From Rhabdophis nuchalis (Eukaryota > Chordata > Lepidosauria > Squamata > Natricidae): 64,000 nucleotides of DNA. The notes beneath the pieces were generated by a model. That model was given only the letters and a program-made list of their open reading frames with translations, was not told where the DNA came from and searched no databases. A program made the position numbers and the translations under genes. Below, piece after piece: positions 33,183 to 44,452 of the stretch. Position 1 is the stretch's first letter. Each line of letters opens with the position of its first letter. The stretch lies in contig CM077644.1 of NCBI GenBank assembly GCA_039707465.1, forward strand, positions 217,253,462 to 217,317,461, in the 5' to 3' direction.

Positions 33183-33631
33183 CAGGGGTTCTCAAACTAC
33201 AGACCAGGGCCCGGATATGGCCTGCTGAAGCCATTAATCTGGCCTGCAAGGGACCACAAGCCTGGCCCACTCCCATCGCCCCACCTACCCACTGGCCCCC
33301 ACCCACCTTCTGGAGGCTGAGGAGGTCAAAAACGGGATGCGCAGAGGCCTCAGGAGGCTAAAAATGGACCTGTTTTTAGCCTCCCTAGACTCCAGAGAAA
33401 GAAAGGGAGGGAGGGAGAGAAAGAGAGCGAGAGAGCGAGAGGAAGATATATATATATATATATCTACACACACACACACACACCAAGGTATGTTTCACAT
33501 TTGTGTATATTGTTTAATGGACTGCTAAATTGGCCATGCCCACTAGCCACACCCAGGCAGCCAGTCCGACCCCCCCAACGGTCTGAGAGACCATGAATTG
33601 GCTCCCTGTTTAAAAAGTTTGAGGACCTCTG
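33183..33631. mobile_element. hAT-like element, 'caggggttctcaaact' family
   Basis: Ends 'caggggttctcaaacta' and 'aagtttgaggacctctg'; flanks TTGTATAT (33175-33182) and CTGTATAT (33632-33639) match 7 of 8. The interior holds (GA)n, (TA)n and (CA)n runs at 33390-33484. These ends resemble those of vertebrate hATs known for horizontal transfer, but family is not proven. Confidence 0.85.
33446..33484. repeat. (TA)n(CA)n microsatellite
   Basis: 'gatatatatatatatatata' followed by a (CA)n run, inside the hAT at 33183. Confidence 0.95.
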
Positions 33632-33699
33632 CTGTATATTATTGAGTGCTTTTGAAAGCATTCAGACTGAATTTGGAGCATGCGGTTCAGATATTTCGG

Positions 33700-34262
33700 C
33701 CCATATTCATGGCTGCACCATGGCAATAAGATAAGGAGGAAGTGATGGAGTGGCTTTGGATTGGTAAGTCACCCAACTCCAGTTTTAGTTCCGGTGGTCG
33801 CTGTGACCAGGAGAACCTCACCCAGCTTTATCCAATATGCCAGTTATAACCATTCCTAGAACATGAAACTGTTCACAATCATCCAGACGTTAATCTACTC
33901 TTGATTGCAATGTACTGTAGATGGCTACTGCCCTGAAGTGGAATTGTAAGCTGCAACTGATCCAGATTGTTGAACCTATTTAAATTACTTCTGCAGGAGC
34001 TGTGTTGGTTACAGATGGCTTCTAGATACAATTCAAGGTTTCGCTTGTTATTTTCATGGACCAGGGCTTTGATATCTCTGGGATTGCCATCTCCCAGTAA
34101 CCTCTGCCCACCTCATCATCACATCATATAGGCTGGTTTTTCTCCATATAACCTTGCTTTAGGAATGCCATGTCGGAGGATGCAGAAGGATGCCTTTTCT
34201 ATTGCATCTTCCTCTTGGAAAGAATGGCTTTTCCTTTTGGGACATGGTTTCCCTTTTAATAT
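33700..34262 (+). mobile_element. Ancient L2/CR1-type ORF2 remnant
   Basis: Frame-shifted traces such as 'aagctgcaactgatccagat', 'ctgcaggagctgtgttggtt' and 'tacaattcaaggtttcgctt' parallel the L2 protein blocks KLQLVQNA, ELHWLPV and xFKVLL. Strongly decayed; assignment is tentative. Confidence 0.45.
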
Positions 34263-34281
34263 CTTCCTTGTTTCTATAGAT

Positions 34282-34913
34282 CAGGGGTGTCAAACTCGGT
34301 TTCATTTAGGGCTGCATCAGGGTTGTGCTTGACTTCTGGAGGGCTGGGTGTGTGTGGCCAGCTCAACATCACTTGTGTTGGGGGCGTCTGTGGTGGCCAG
34401 AGCACTCTGACAGTGAAAGCGGGCTCCTGAGCTCCATTTCTGCCTGCCACAGCCTCCTGCAACCCTCTGCCAGTGAAAATAGGCTGCTAATGGGTGAAGG
34501 TCAGCAGGTTCTGAAAGATTCTGGAGAACCGGTAGCGGAAATTTTGAGTAGTTTGGAGAACTGGCAAATGCTACCACTGGCTGGCTACAGAGTAGGGTGG
34601 GAATGAAGATTTTGTAGTTTCCTTCCCCTGTCACGCCCACCAAGCCGCACCCACCAAGCCACACCACACCCACCATGACACGCCCATAGAACCGGTAGTA
34701 AAAATAATTGCATTTCACCACTGGCTCCTAAGCTCCATTTTTGCCTAAGATGACCTCCTGCAACCCTCTAGCAGTGAAAACGGAGCTCGGGAGGGCCGCC
34801 CACACCAAAGGTACCACAGGCCGGTCCTTCACTGTTTCTAGGGCAGCCCCAAAGGCCAGATCTAACACCCTGTGGGCTGGATTGGCACACAGGTCTTGAG
34901 TTTGACACCCCTG
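34282..34913. mobile_element. hAT-like element, 'caggggtgtcaaactc' family, with nested MITE
   Basis: Ends 'caggggtgtcaaactcgg' and 'gagtttgacacccctg' are near-perfect complements. Left flank CTATAGAT; a 7/8 match CTATAGAC lies 11 bp beyond the right end, next to a short tandem duplication. Includes two versions of 'cctcctgcaaccctct' around the nested element at 34491-34723. Confidence 0.82.
34491..34723. mobile_element. hAT-like MITE, 'cagtggtgaaattca' family, nested
   Basis: Inverse orientation: starts 'tgggtgaaggtcagcaggtt', ends 'aattgcatttcaccactg'. Flanks GCTGCTAA (34483-34490) and GCTCCTAA (34724-34731) match 7 of 8. Confidence 0.82.
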
Positions 34914-35498
34914 CAGACTGTTAACTATAGACTGTTAACCTCCCATTTCCAGCAGATATATGTTTGTAATATATTGGTGACTGTAGGATCTAATGATACC
35001 ACTATTAACTAGGATTTTCCATTCCCAGATGTTCATGATAGATTACTCTCGCTGATGGTATATCCTCTAATCTTCCAGATTACAGGGATGACTCAAAGAG
35101 AAAATAGAGACAAGGGTGTGTTATGCAAAAGGTGCCTCCAGGACAAGGATTTTGTTTAATTGGGAAGTCCCAGCCATGTTGATATTGTGCCACAAAAGGG
35201 GTGAAAAGGATTTCTGGATGCAGGTACCCTTTGTGCATTCTCAAAGTACAGAAGTTATAAAATCTGCTTTGTGAATTTATGTTAGAAACATTTATATGTG
35301 ATGCACATAAAAAAATGAGGGCAGAATTTCAATCCAAAAATGTTATGGCCACCATCCTGACATTTTGATCACACTCTGTGGACCAACACTTTTCAGTTGA
35401 ATATTAGTGATTTAATAAGGTAGTCCAGCTAGCTTTCCTGTTGCTGCCCTAAGGAACTTTTCCTTTAGCTTTATACAGAATTGAGGCAGGCACAAAGA
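34914..35498. other. Unique, no gene seen
   Basis: A short tandem duplication 'agactgttaac' at 34915-34940, otherwise featureless. Confidence 0.45.
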
Positions 35499-35749
35499 GG
35501 AAATAAATAATGTCCTTTACAAAAATAAGAAAATATTGATCACCACTTTATGAGTTGTTGCATCCATAAGGTTTGGTGCAGCATTGGGTCCAGAGTCTAA
35601 TTCATGCATCAGCAGCCACCTCCAACGAACCTAATCTAAGATAGAGTGTAGGTACTGTATGACTTCATGTGAAAAGAGTCTTTCCCCCACCTGCCCTCAG
35701 TAGATATGGGGAGGGGGATGGCCAATCCTCAATCTAAACCAGATAGAAG
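35499..35749. repeat. Inverted duplication, arm 1 (non-MITE part)
   Basis: About 251 bp that recurs as the reverse complement at 53757-54008 with roughly 95 percent identity by eye (about 11 differences). Both are joined at the same base to a copy of the 'cagtggtgaaattca' MITE. Confidence 0.9.
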
Positions 35750-35984
35750 CAGGGGTGAAATTCAGCAGTTTCTGGAGAACCGATAGCAGAAATTTTGAGT
35801 AGTTCGGAGAACTGGCAAATGCCACCTCTGGCTGGTCCCAGAGTGGGGTGGGAATGGAGATTTTGCAATATCCTTCCCCTGGAGTGGGGTGGAAATGGAG
35901 ATTTTTGTAGTATCCTTCCCCTGCCATGCCCACCAAGCCACACCCACAGAACCGGTAGTAAAAAAAAAATGAATTTCACCACTG
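35750..35984. mobile_element. hAT-like MITE, 'cagtggtgaaattca' family
   Basis: Ends 'caggggtgaaattcagc' and 'gaatttcaccactg'; perfect 8-bp target duplication GATAGAAG at 35742-35749 and 35985-35992. Contains an internal tandem duplication of 'tatccttcccctg'. Confidence 0.92.
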
Positions 35985-36647
35985 GATAGAAGCTCCTTTT
36001 CCAGAGTGTTTCTCCTGCTTAGTATACCTTCCCAGCATCACTGATGCTCCACTTACCAACTCGGATCAGAATGTTGTGATAAAAATATTTTTCAAACACA
36101 AAAGAAAGGGTGGGAATGGGGAATCTCTCTGATGGACCAACGGAAAAGGGGAAGCCAACTTCAGCTTCCCTTTATATAGGCAAAGCTCACCAAACTTGAC
36201 GTTGTCTAGTCTCTAATTGGCCTTTCCCTGACCTAATTCTTTGGCAAGTGCTGGAAAGGTGGGGATTCCCTCTCTGGACCAGAGGTCTTTCTCCCTGCCT
36301 GCCCCCCCCCCCCCAGCCACGACTGCATAAAACTGGATCTTGACTGAGTTGAGTTTGGACTTGCATACAGGCAAGAGTATTACATGCTTCCACTTCCTTT
36401 GAATCTGGGGGCCATTCTTGTCTACAGCGGCTCTTGCAACCATCAAGCAAATATTCTTTTCTAGAATATTGGTGATAAATAAAGCATCTCTCAGAGCACC
36501 TAGAAGTTAAAGGAAAAACAATAGAACTCCTTAAATCGTCTGGATCTGCTTCATAAGCTGTTCACCTAGAAATAATGAACAGCTAAAACAGCCACCATCA
36601 AGGTTGCAGAAGTATGGGATTTCAAAAACATCTGATTACTTCTATAT

Positions 36648-36780
36648 CACAGGTGTCAAACTCATCGCATCACATTGCCATCACATGACATTTTGCAACC
36701 TTTCCCCCCTTTGCGAACCGGGATGGATGTGACCTGCACGATGCATCCAGACTGCGGGCTGCCAGTTTGACATACCCCTG
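36648..36780. mobile_element. Short hAT-like MITE, 'caggtgtcaaactc' family
   Basis: Ends 'cacaggtgtcaaactcat' and 'agtttgacatacccctg'. Flanks TTCTATAT and ATCTATAC are a weak (6/8) match. Confidence 0.75.
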
Positions 36781-36892
36781 ATCTATACAATGAAAGCGCC
36801 CTCTATTTTTTACATAACTTGGTCAGTGACATTTATCTCCTGACTTTTTTGACCCCCCCCCCCCATTTTCATAATTAGGAAGTGAAGCTTAG

Positions 36893-37104
36893 TGAGGGTG
36901 GCAGAGGAAGGGTCCTATAAAATCTCCATTCCCACCCCACTCCAGGGGAAGGTTACTGCAAAATCCCCATTTCCTCCCCATCAGCTGGGACTCGGGACGC
37001 AGAGACTAGATGGGGGCGTGGCCAGTCAGAGGTGGTATTTACCTCAAAATTTCCGCTACCGGTTCTCTAGAACTACTCAGAACCTGCTGAATAACACCTC
37101 TGGT
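36893..37104. mobile_element. Partial hAT-like MITE, 'cagtggtgaaattca' family
   Basis: Contains 'ctccattcccaccccactcc', 'tcagctgggactcgggacgc' and 'ctgctgaataacacctctgg'. The left end is missing. Confidence 0.65.
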
Positions 37105-37215
37105 CAAAACTCACTTAACGAATGTTTCCGTTCGCAAGGATAATTTTTTTTGGGGGGGGAGAGGGGGCCGCGCTCGCGCGCTCTCCATTTCGGTCGTACG
37201 TCGAGGACTACCTGT
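37105..37215. mobile_element. MITE end, 'tcgaggactacctgta' family
   Basis: Starts 'actcacttaacgaatg' and ends 'cgtcgaggactacctgta', matching 1512-1666; the interior has a GC-rich, CpG-rich stretch ('ccgcgctcgcgcgctctcc') not seen in the other copy. Confidence 0.55.
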
Positions 37216-38140
37216 ACCTCTCTCTTTTTTAAACAGCTGGACGACTTCGCGCCAGAGAAGTACAAACTCCTGCAGGAGTTGGCTCTTTTCTGCAAACGGC
37301 CAAAAACCTCGTGCGCTGCTCCCCTGCTTTATCCTTTATCCTTTGGGGAGGGGGGGGGGAGAAGGAGGAGGCATTGATTCCGGGTGCAACGTGGAGCGCG
37401 CCGGCTTTGAGAATCATTTGATTACCTCAAAGCAAATCACCTGTTCCTCCCCAAAGCAGCATTCAGACCAAGTCAGCCTGTGCGCTTCCATCTCCCGGGG
37501 CTGCCAGAGCCCCGCCCACCCTAACACAACGCCTGCCTGAAAAAGGAGCGTTAGCCCCAGCAGCCGAGCGTAAGGGGGAGAGAGGGAGAGGGAGAGAGAG
37601 AGAGCTTCCCTTCTTTCTTTTTTCTTTTTTTTTCTCTTTCTTTTTTTATTTGGGCTGTCGGGTGGATTTGTTTTCCGGCTTGTCCCAGCCAGTTCGACTC
37701 GCCAGCGGAGAGGAGAAAGCAAGTGACTGATGAAAGCGAGCTCACTTTCATCACTTACCGGTTTCAGCAGCATGCACAAGCACGAGTCCCGGGGCTCCTC
37801 GTAATTCCAGGGGCCTGCCTGCTCCTGACCCCCCCGAGGTCTTGTTTCTCTCCGGCACAGCGCCTGAGGCGGCGCTGGGGTTTCCTGTCCTAAGTCGTTG
37901 CCTCTCCGGGAAGACCCCCCCCCCTTGTGAGTAAACTCTGCTTTTTGGGTAACTCCGGTATGGGAACCGCGCGCTTTTAAATGCCAGCTGCTCTCTCTTT
38001 TCCACCACCCCCTCCTTTTCGGAAAGGCTGGGTTAATGTACAGGAGCCGTTTTCAAGGCTGCTCCGATCCGCCTGCCAAGTTTCACTTGCTCCCTGCCTT
38101 TGAACTTCGGGGCCCCGGAGCATTCCGAATTAAGGAATAT
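37216..38140. promoter_or_regulatory. CpG-rich island, candidate host promoter
   Basis: The only long GC-rich, CpG-containing stretch of unique DNA in the window (for example 'cgtggagcgcgccggc', 'gcgcctgaggcggcgctg'). Surrounding DNA is AT-rich and CpG-poor. Candidate 5' splice donors face both ways: minus strand GTAAGTGA at 37758-37751, and plus strand GTAAGT near 38386. Such islands usually mark promoters of vertebrate genes. Which strand is transcribed is not decided by the sequence alone. Confidence 0.55.
37759..37773 (-). CDS. Possible start of a coding first exon (five codons) with donor
   Basis: On the minus strand an ATG at 37773 opens MLLKP and is followed in phase 0 by a consensus donor GTAAGTGA. 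It lies within the CpG island. The context before the ATG is a weak start context and the exon could equally be untranslated. Speculative. Confidence 0.2.
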
Positions 38141-38390
38141 CACGGTTTCCAAAAAGAATGCTGTTCGGCTCTTTCTGTGCTGGCTCTTGTTAAAAAAAAA
38201 AAAAAAAGAAGAAGATTTATGAATTCATTTCCGTACCGGTTTAGATCAGAGGATCATGCTGCGTTTGGGTTACAGACAATATTCCAAAAACAAACAATCT
38301 CTAGTGGCTGCATGGAATGTATGATATTCAGTTGTGGGACGAGTCCTTCCTTTTGTTTAAAAAAAATATTTTGTATTTGGAATGTGTAAG

Positions 38391-39554
38391 TCTATGGAAG
38401 GGGGCTGCTGCCATACATTTAAATAGATAATTAAATATTCCTCCTTTGCTTTTAGGTAGTCTTTATTTGGAGCATCCCGAGCCTTGGATTAGAGAAATGG
38501 TATTTTATGCTGTCCTGTATGTTAGAAGTTGGACTGTAATTATCTATAAGCTTCTATGGAAACAAGTCTTATTGAATTTAGTGGGATTTATTTCTGGATA
38601 AAGAGGGCCAAGGTCAGATGGCAAAGCTTTTAGAGAGGGAAGCAATTAGAGGCAAGCCTGCAGGTAGGGACCAGCCGCTCTGATTTCTATCTGCCACCTG
38701 GTTTATAGGGATAAGTAAATCATCAATGAAAAAGAACTTTAAAATCTCTGGGAAATGTTGCCTTTAAATTGTGGGTATTTGTTCCAAGCATGTTTCCTTA
38801 ACAAGTGGACACAATGGGACTTAGCAAATTTGCTAAAAGTCACACTGGATTCAAAGCCTTCATTTTCGATGTTATTTATTATTTTTATGTAGCAAATAAT
38901 ACTGTATTTCATTGATATTCCACCTTTCCTCCACTAAGCTTAAGGGAGCATGTAAGAGAGTCTTTTTTTAAATTAATTCTTGCAATAACTACCTACTGAG
39001 GGAAACTGAGCTTTTGCTGCATAGAATGTGGATGTTTGCTCTGAATGGCTATCAGGTCCTTGGTACCAATATAATAAGATCTCATTTAATTTTACTAAAG
39101 ACACAACATTGTGGAAGACGTCAGATAGTCAAGTTTACACCAGCTTTCTAACGAGAAAAATATTTGCCTATAATGCTTTCTAAGAATGCATTATATAGAC
39201 AAACATTTGTTGTAATATGACTTTCTTTCTTTCTTTTGCTTTAATTTAGATTAGGGTCTAAGTGGTTTCTGGATTAGTGGATCCCTTCTTTCATCACAAT
39301 GTGTCTATGGAAGTGAAATACCCCCTTATCTATGTCCCCTAAGCATGGTTAAAAGGAAAGCCACTGAAACCCAGTGCACAAATTATGTACTGTGCAAGGG
39401 TATTATATGATTGGGCTGCAAGTTGCAATATTTAAAATAACGCTGGACAAGGGCACATAGAATATTATAAAAGAATTGGGGATGCTACGTGGAATTTTGC
39501 ATCAATATTCCTTGAACACCAAAAAGGTCGCTGGTTAAAAGTACAACTCGAAAA
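38391..39554. other. Unique, no gene seen
   Basis: Includes a weak LINE-tail-like patch near 38870-38945 ('ttgatattccacctttcctc'). No supported exon. Confidence 0.45.
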
Positions 39555-39605
39555 TTGCCCTTTGAGCTTGGCTGTTTTCTTGCAGATGTTTCATTACTCA
39601 AACTT
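39555..39605 (-). mobile_element. Penelope-like 3' signature fragment
   Basis: Reverse complement gives 'gtaatgaaacatctgcaaga' and 'aaacagccaagctcaaaggg', as in the 3' region at 21699-21850. Confidence 0.5.
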
Positions 39606-39748
39606 CCACAAATATTTTTTTAATTGAGAGTTGCAGTATAGAAAAAAAAATATTGTGTATATTTTGCATTGTTCCATGTAACAATTTGTAAAACTGTGTA
39701 ACTTTACAATTCCTCTTAGAACGTCCTGTATATTTGCTTCCTCTACAA

Positions 39749-39883
39749 CAGGGGTGGGAAACCATGGCAACTGTATGACCTGTGGACTTCAACTCCCAGA
39801 ATTCCTTAGCCAGCCATGGTGACGGAGGAATACTGAGAATTGAAGTCCACATGTCATAAAATTGTTACAGTTGCCCACTCCTG
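39749..39883. mobile_element. Palindromic hAT-like MITE, 'caggggtgggaaacc' family
   Basis: The two halves are imperfect complements ('tgtggacttcaactcccaga' against 'gaattgaagtccaca'). Flanks CTCTACAA (39741-39748) and TTCTACAA (39884-39891) match 7 of 8. Confidence 0.85.
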
Positions 39884-39898
39884 TTCTACAACCTAGGG

Positions 39899-40332
39899 CA
39901 GTGATGGCGAAGCTTTTTTGGGTCGCATGCCAAAAGCAGGGGGAGCGCAGGGGGATTGTGTGCTGGCGTGGCACACCCATAATGTGCACAACCACAGAAT
40001 GCATGCACGCATGACCAGCACCCCCCCACACATTTTTAGCATGCTTTCTTAGCCCTCCCCAGGCTCCAGAGGCTTTATAGGTGCCTGGGGAGGGTGAAAC
40101 AGCCCTCCCGCCTCCCCAGAGGTTCTCTGGATGCTTCAGGAGCTTCCCTGAAGCCTCCAGAGCATGAACAAACGGCCCTACGGGCAAACTGGAACTTCCG
40201 GAAACTGGAAAATGACCTCAAAAGAAGGCCGAAGCATGCGCGCTGGCCAGCTGACAGAGCAAGCTTCGGGTGCCCTGACAAATGGCTCCATGTGCCACCT
40301 GTGGCACGCATGCCATAGGTTCGCCATCATGG
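39899..40332. mobile_element. hAT-like element, 'cagtgatggc' family
   Basis: Ends 'cagtgatggcgaagctttt' and 'ataggttcgccatcatgg'; perfect target duplication ACCTAGGG at 39891-39898 and 40333-40340. Only 15 bp from the preceding MITE. Confidence 0.93.
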
Positions 40333-40737
40333 ACCTAGGGCCTTCTAGAGGGGTGTCTGACACTGATATTGTCATCAATTTGGAAGCCGTCAGGTTGGGA
40401 AAAGCCCATTTAAATTACAAATAGTTCATATAATGGCCCCTGCTTCATGTAAGCCCTTTAAGGATAATTTTTGCAATATTCTATTGAAAAATAATAGGCA
40501 ATACTAGTCTACTGTATAGTGCTCATCTCTATCAATAATGGAAAAGTTATGAACAATTTGCATGGAAGTTGACATTGACCAGAGATTGGGAAATCAGCAT
40601 AGAAGCCCTAAGTACTGTAGATTATTTCTTCCTAAAGTTAATATACAAAGCTCTTCCCTCAATAAAATTAGAATATTTTATAAGATTTACGTTTCTCCCT
40701 GAACATTATATGCCTGAAAAATAAAATCACATAACCT

Positions 40738-40822
40738 TCAGCCAGTCAGGATCGAACTCCTGCCTGTGGGCAGAGTCAGCCTGAAATACTGCATTCTAAC
40801 TACTGCACTACCAGGGCTCCTA
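40738..40822 (-). repeat. tRNA-like SINE head
   Basis: Reverse complement: 'tggtagtgcagtagttagaa' (A-box), then 'caggagttcgatcctgactg' (B-box), spaced as in a tRNA promoter. The body does not continue, so only the head is preserved. Confidence 0.65.
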
Positions 40823-40953
40823 ATGCCACTCGTTCATCTCCCTACATTTCCTACAACACCTTTGTAGGGTTGTGAGATAGTGATTGGTCAAAGTCACCAA
40901 GTGAGCTTTCTTGTTATGGGTAAACATGAGCTGTGTCTCCATATCACATAAGC

Positions 40954-41340
40954 CCGTGATGGCAAACCCATGGCACTCATGCCACAGGTGGCACACAGAA
41001 TCTTCTCTGCGGGCACGCCAGCTGTCACTCCAGCCCAGCTCCACCATGCATGTGTGTGTGCCTCCTGCTGGGCAGCTGGTCTTCAGGTCTCTGCCGTGCA
41101 TACGCAGGGGCTGTGCCTATGCAGAGGAAGTGCGCGTGCAAATGCAGGGAGTGGGGTGCATGCACTAGGGTTACTCACATTGAATTTTGGGGCCTTGCTC
41201 AGCACCCCCACATCCCATTTTGGCTTCCAGGTTGGAGCAGAAGGCCTTTCAGGCCCAAAAAGAAGCATGGGGGGTGCGCACATTGCATTATGGATGCTGG
41301 TGCTTATGGCACGTGATGACAAAAAGTTTAGCCATCACTG
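40954..41340. mobile_element. hAT-like element, 'cagtgatggc' family, inverse
   Basis: Starts 'ccgtgatggcaaacccatgg', ends 'aaaagtttagccatcactg'. Flanks ACATAAGC and ACATAGGC (7/8). Confidence 0.85.
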
Positions 41341-42006
41341 ACATAGGCCTTTAGGCATGCATATCATTGTAAATGCATAGACTCCCCATTTTTTCAAGCA
41401 GTTAAACAACAAATGTCACAGTTAGTGGGCATGTGCAGGCAAAGCTAGGAATTATGACTTTAATTTCCTTTTAAGAGTCTGCAACATATACAGGTGTGAG
41501 TGTGTATGAAATGTTTGGAGGAGGATGAATTATGACATAGTTGCAGGTGAAGTGAGAGTGCAGGTGGATGAGCCAGCTGATAAAACTAGCTCCCCCTTTG
41601 CAGAATTGGTTTTTCCGGTGAGCAAAAACTCTGGAAAGTAAGGCTGTATCCACCTGCAAATGAAAAGTAAATTTACTTATAAGTAAGCTGTTCGTTCCAC
41701 TAGTCTGTATTTAGCTGGGGTTTTTTTGTGAACTGGACATGATGCTTGGAGTGGAGTGCAAGACTGACATGATCCCAATCATGCTGGACATATTTAAGTC
41801 CACACATCACTGTGACACACACACAGCCTATACTTTGCACCTCATCTATTTCCACCCCTTGCCTCTCCTTCAGAAGAACAGTCTCCAAATTGCTAGTTTT
41901 CTCTGTCATTATTTGCAGGAAAGCTACAATTTGTGCCCTGCCACTCAACCATTCGCTTAACTGAATAGCCAGCTGACCAATGAGAGCAGATTGCTTGGTT
42001 TCCTGA
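41341..42006. other. Unique, no gene seen
   Basis: No supported exon. Confidence 0.5.
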
Positions 42007-42070
42007 GTAGAATCATAGAACCATAGAGCTGGAAGGGACCTTAGAGGTCTTCTTGTCTATGCCCAGCTTA
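42007..42070 (-). mobile_element. CR1 LINE 3' end only
   Basis: 'agaatcatagaaccatagag' and 'ctggaagggaccttagaggt', the last about 60 bp of CR1. Confidence 0.8.
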
Positions 42071-42315
42071 ACAGCAACAGGAAAAATACAGGTGTAATCT
42101 TTCAGTATTCAAGGCGTACATGGAGCCCTTCTGGTCAAGGACTTGTTTGTATGATATGCTTAACTGGGTCATGGGTGGTAGGAGTAAGAAGCATGATGAG
42201 CAAACTCTAACACTAGAAAATGACCTGTTTAATGAACTTAGAGGGGATCAGATTTAGCCCCAAACAGTTCTGAGTTTGTTTGGATCCAAATGAACTTCCC
42301 ATATGTTGTTCAAGC

Positions 42316-42693
42316 TACCATATTTTTTGGTGTATAAGATGCACTCCCCCCTCCAAAAGCAGGTGAAAATTTTGATGCATCTTATACACCAAATATTGCA
42401 GCAGGGGGTGGAGGGGGGATTGGTGCGGCGCTGATCAGCTGTTCTAGAATGGGCCATGATGGCAGTGGTGAACGAGCAGTGGCGGTGGCGAACAGGCTGT
42501 GCCGAACGGGCCGTGTCAAAAGGGCTGCGGTGCCACCAAACAGGCCGTGGCAAATGGGCGGCAGCAAATGGGCCAGATGAATACCGGATGGATGCTGAGA
42601 GGCAGATGCAGATTTTTCCCCCTTGTTTTCCTCCCCCCAAAAGCTAAGTGCGTCTTATAGTCCGGAACATCTTATACACTGAAAAATACGGTA
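42316..42693. mobile_element. mariner/Tc1-like MITE
   Basis: Ends 'taccatattttttggtgtat' and 'cactgaaaaatacggta' are inverted complements bounded by TA; both sides carry a 'gcatcttatacacc'/'gtcttatagtccgg' block. The interior has purine-rich 'ggcggtggcgaacaggctgt' repeats that mimic an ORF on both strands but no transposase. Confidence 0.8.
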
Positions 42694-42989
42694 TTTATCA
42701 ACATGGGGCCTTTAAGGAAAGTTAGCTTTACAGTTTTTATACCCAATGACCTCTCAGGTAAGGCATTGACAAAAGAACAGAAAAAGAGGTGAATGGAGTC
42801 CGTCCAAATATCTGTAGGGAAATGTCCCTGATTTCAATCCTGCAGATTCCCTCCTCCACCATCCAGTATTGGGGAAGAAGTCAAAAAGCGATGAAGAAAA
42901 TGTCAATCTCCTCACTTTTTTTTTGCAGCTGATGAAAGGATTATTTTCAAAAACTGGCCGCCATCAGCAGCCACCTTAAGTTGTGTACC

Positions 42990-43395
42990 AGAATAGAATA
43001 ACAGTGGGAAGGGACCTTCGAGGTCTTCTAGTCGAACCCCCTGCTTAGGCAGGAAACCTTATACCACTTCAGACAAATGGCTATCCAACATCTTCTTAAA
43101 GACTTGCAGTGTTGGGGCATTCACAACTTCTGGAGGCAAGCTGTTCCATTGATTAATTGTCCTAGCTGTCAGAAAATTTCTCCTCAGTTCTAAGTTGCTT
43201 CTCTCCTTGATTAGTTTCCACTTCTTGTTCTGCCCTTAGGTGCTTTGGAGAATAGCTTGACTCTCTCTTTGTGGCAGCCCCTGAGATATTGGAACACTGC
43301 TATCATGTCTCCCCTGGTTCTTCTTTTCATTAAACTAGACGTACCCAGTTGCTGCAACCGTTCTTCATATGTTTTGGCCTCCAGTCCCCTAATGG
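42990..43395 (-). mobile_element. 5'-truncated CR1 LINE
   Basis: Contains 'gggaccttcgaggtcttcta' and ORF2 C-terminal coding in reverse ('ccccctgcttaggcaggaaa', 'ctgagatattggaacactgc'). Confidence 0.88.
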
Positions 43396-44021
43396 AAGAC
43401 CAAAGTAAATCTTTTGACTGGGAGAGTAAATGGTTTGCTCATGCAAGCTGGGCAACCACATTTTGCAGTTGGGGTATTTTTTCAGGTTGGCTGAAATGCT
43501 GTGGAAAATCTGTCACCATTCCTGATGTTTCCAAGCTCATCCAAGTGAAAATGTATTAATGCAAGTTGCATTTACCCTTTTTCTACCTATTATTGTAATG
43601 TTATAAATCTTGGCATTTTGTGTTATTTCAATGCAGATTTTATGTGTAATATTTACATAATATGATTAAAAGTTATTAATTATTTATGGTATTGAAAATA
43701 AAAAGAGAAAAGTAAAATTTCATTGGTGTTAATTGCCATTTTGGGATGTCAGTGTTACAAGCATAAGATTATTTAACTTGTCATCCAAAATTTAATTTAA
43801 GGTTACACTGCAATTCACATCAACATATTAGTGATATATCAATGATTTCAATCTTAATCCAGCTATTTAATATTAACATAATATACAATTATAATATTGT
43901 TACTTAATCTACATATATGTAACTGTGTATATTGATAAAAGGAAATAAAAGATAGATAAAGCAAATTTAAAAGAAGGTAAAAAAAAACCCTAAAAGTTAA
44001 ATTACTGTATTTCCAAAGGAA
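43396..44021. other. Unique, very AT-rich
   Basis: No supported exon. Confidence 0.5.
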
Positions 44022-44452
44022 TAGAATAGAATAACAGAGTTAGAAGGGACTTTTGAGGTCTTCTAGCCCAACCCCCTACTCAGGCAGGAAGCCCTATACC
44101 ATGTCAGACAAATGGTTGTCCAATTTCTTCTTAAAAGCGTCCAGTGTTGCAGCATTCACAACTTGTGGAGGCAAGTTGTTCCACGGATTAATTGTTCTAA
44201 CTGTCAGGAAATTTCTTCTTATTTCTAGGTTGCTTTTCTCCTTGATTAGTTTCCACCCATTGCTTCTTGTTCCACTCTCAGATGTTTTGGAGAATAGTTT
44301 GAGTCCTTCTTCTTTGTGGCAACTCCTGAGATATCGGAACACTGCTATCATATTACCCCTAGTCCTTCTTTTCATTAAACTTGATATACACAATTCCAGC
44401 AACCATTATGTTTTAGCTTCCAGTCCCCTAATCATCTTCGTTGCATTTACCT
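44022..44452 (-). mobile_element. 5'-truncated CR1 LINE with AATAG-type end
   Basis: Preceded by 'ggaatagaatagaataacag', then the CR1 3' end. Minus strand is open for SSLMKRRTRGNMIAVFRYLR and further to the stop, close to the intact ORF2 C-terminus. Confidence 0.9.

Noticed and set aside
37414..37779. Long minus-strand frame with KKRKRKKKKK
   Set aside because: The lysine run comes from a T/C-rich low-complexity tract after a consensus splice donor, so it would be intronic if transcribed.
40738..40822. A genuine tRNA gene
   Set aside because: A- and B-box-like motifs are present, but no cloverleaf pairing I could support and the setting is SINE-like.
42254..42640. GC-rich frames on both strands at about 42.4 kb
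   Set aside because: They fall inside a mariner-like MITE with degenerate internal repeats and encode no transposase.
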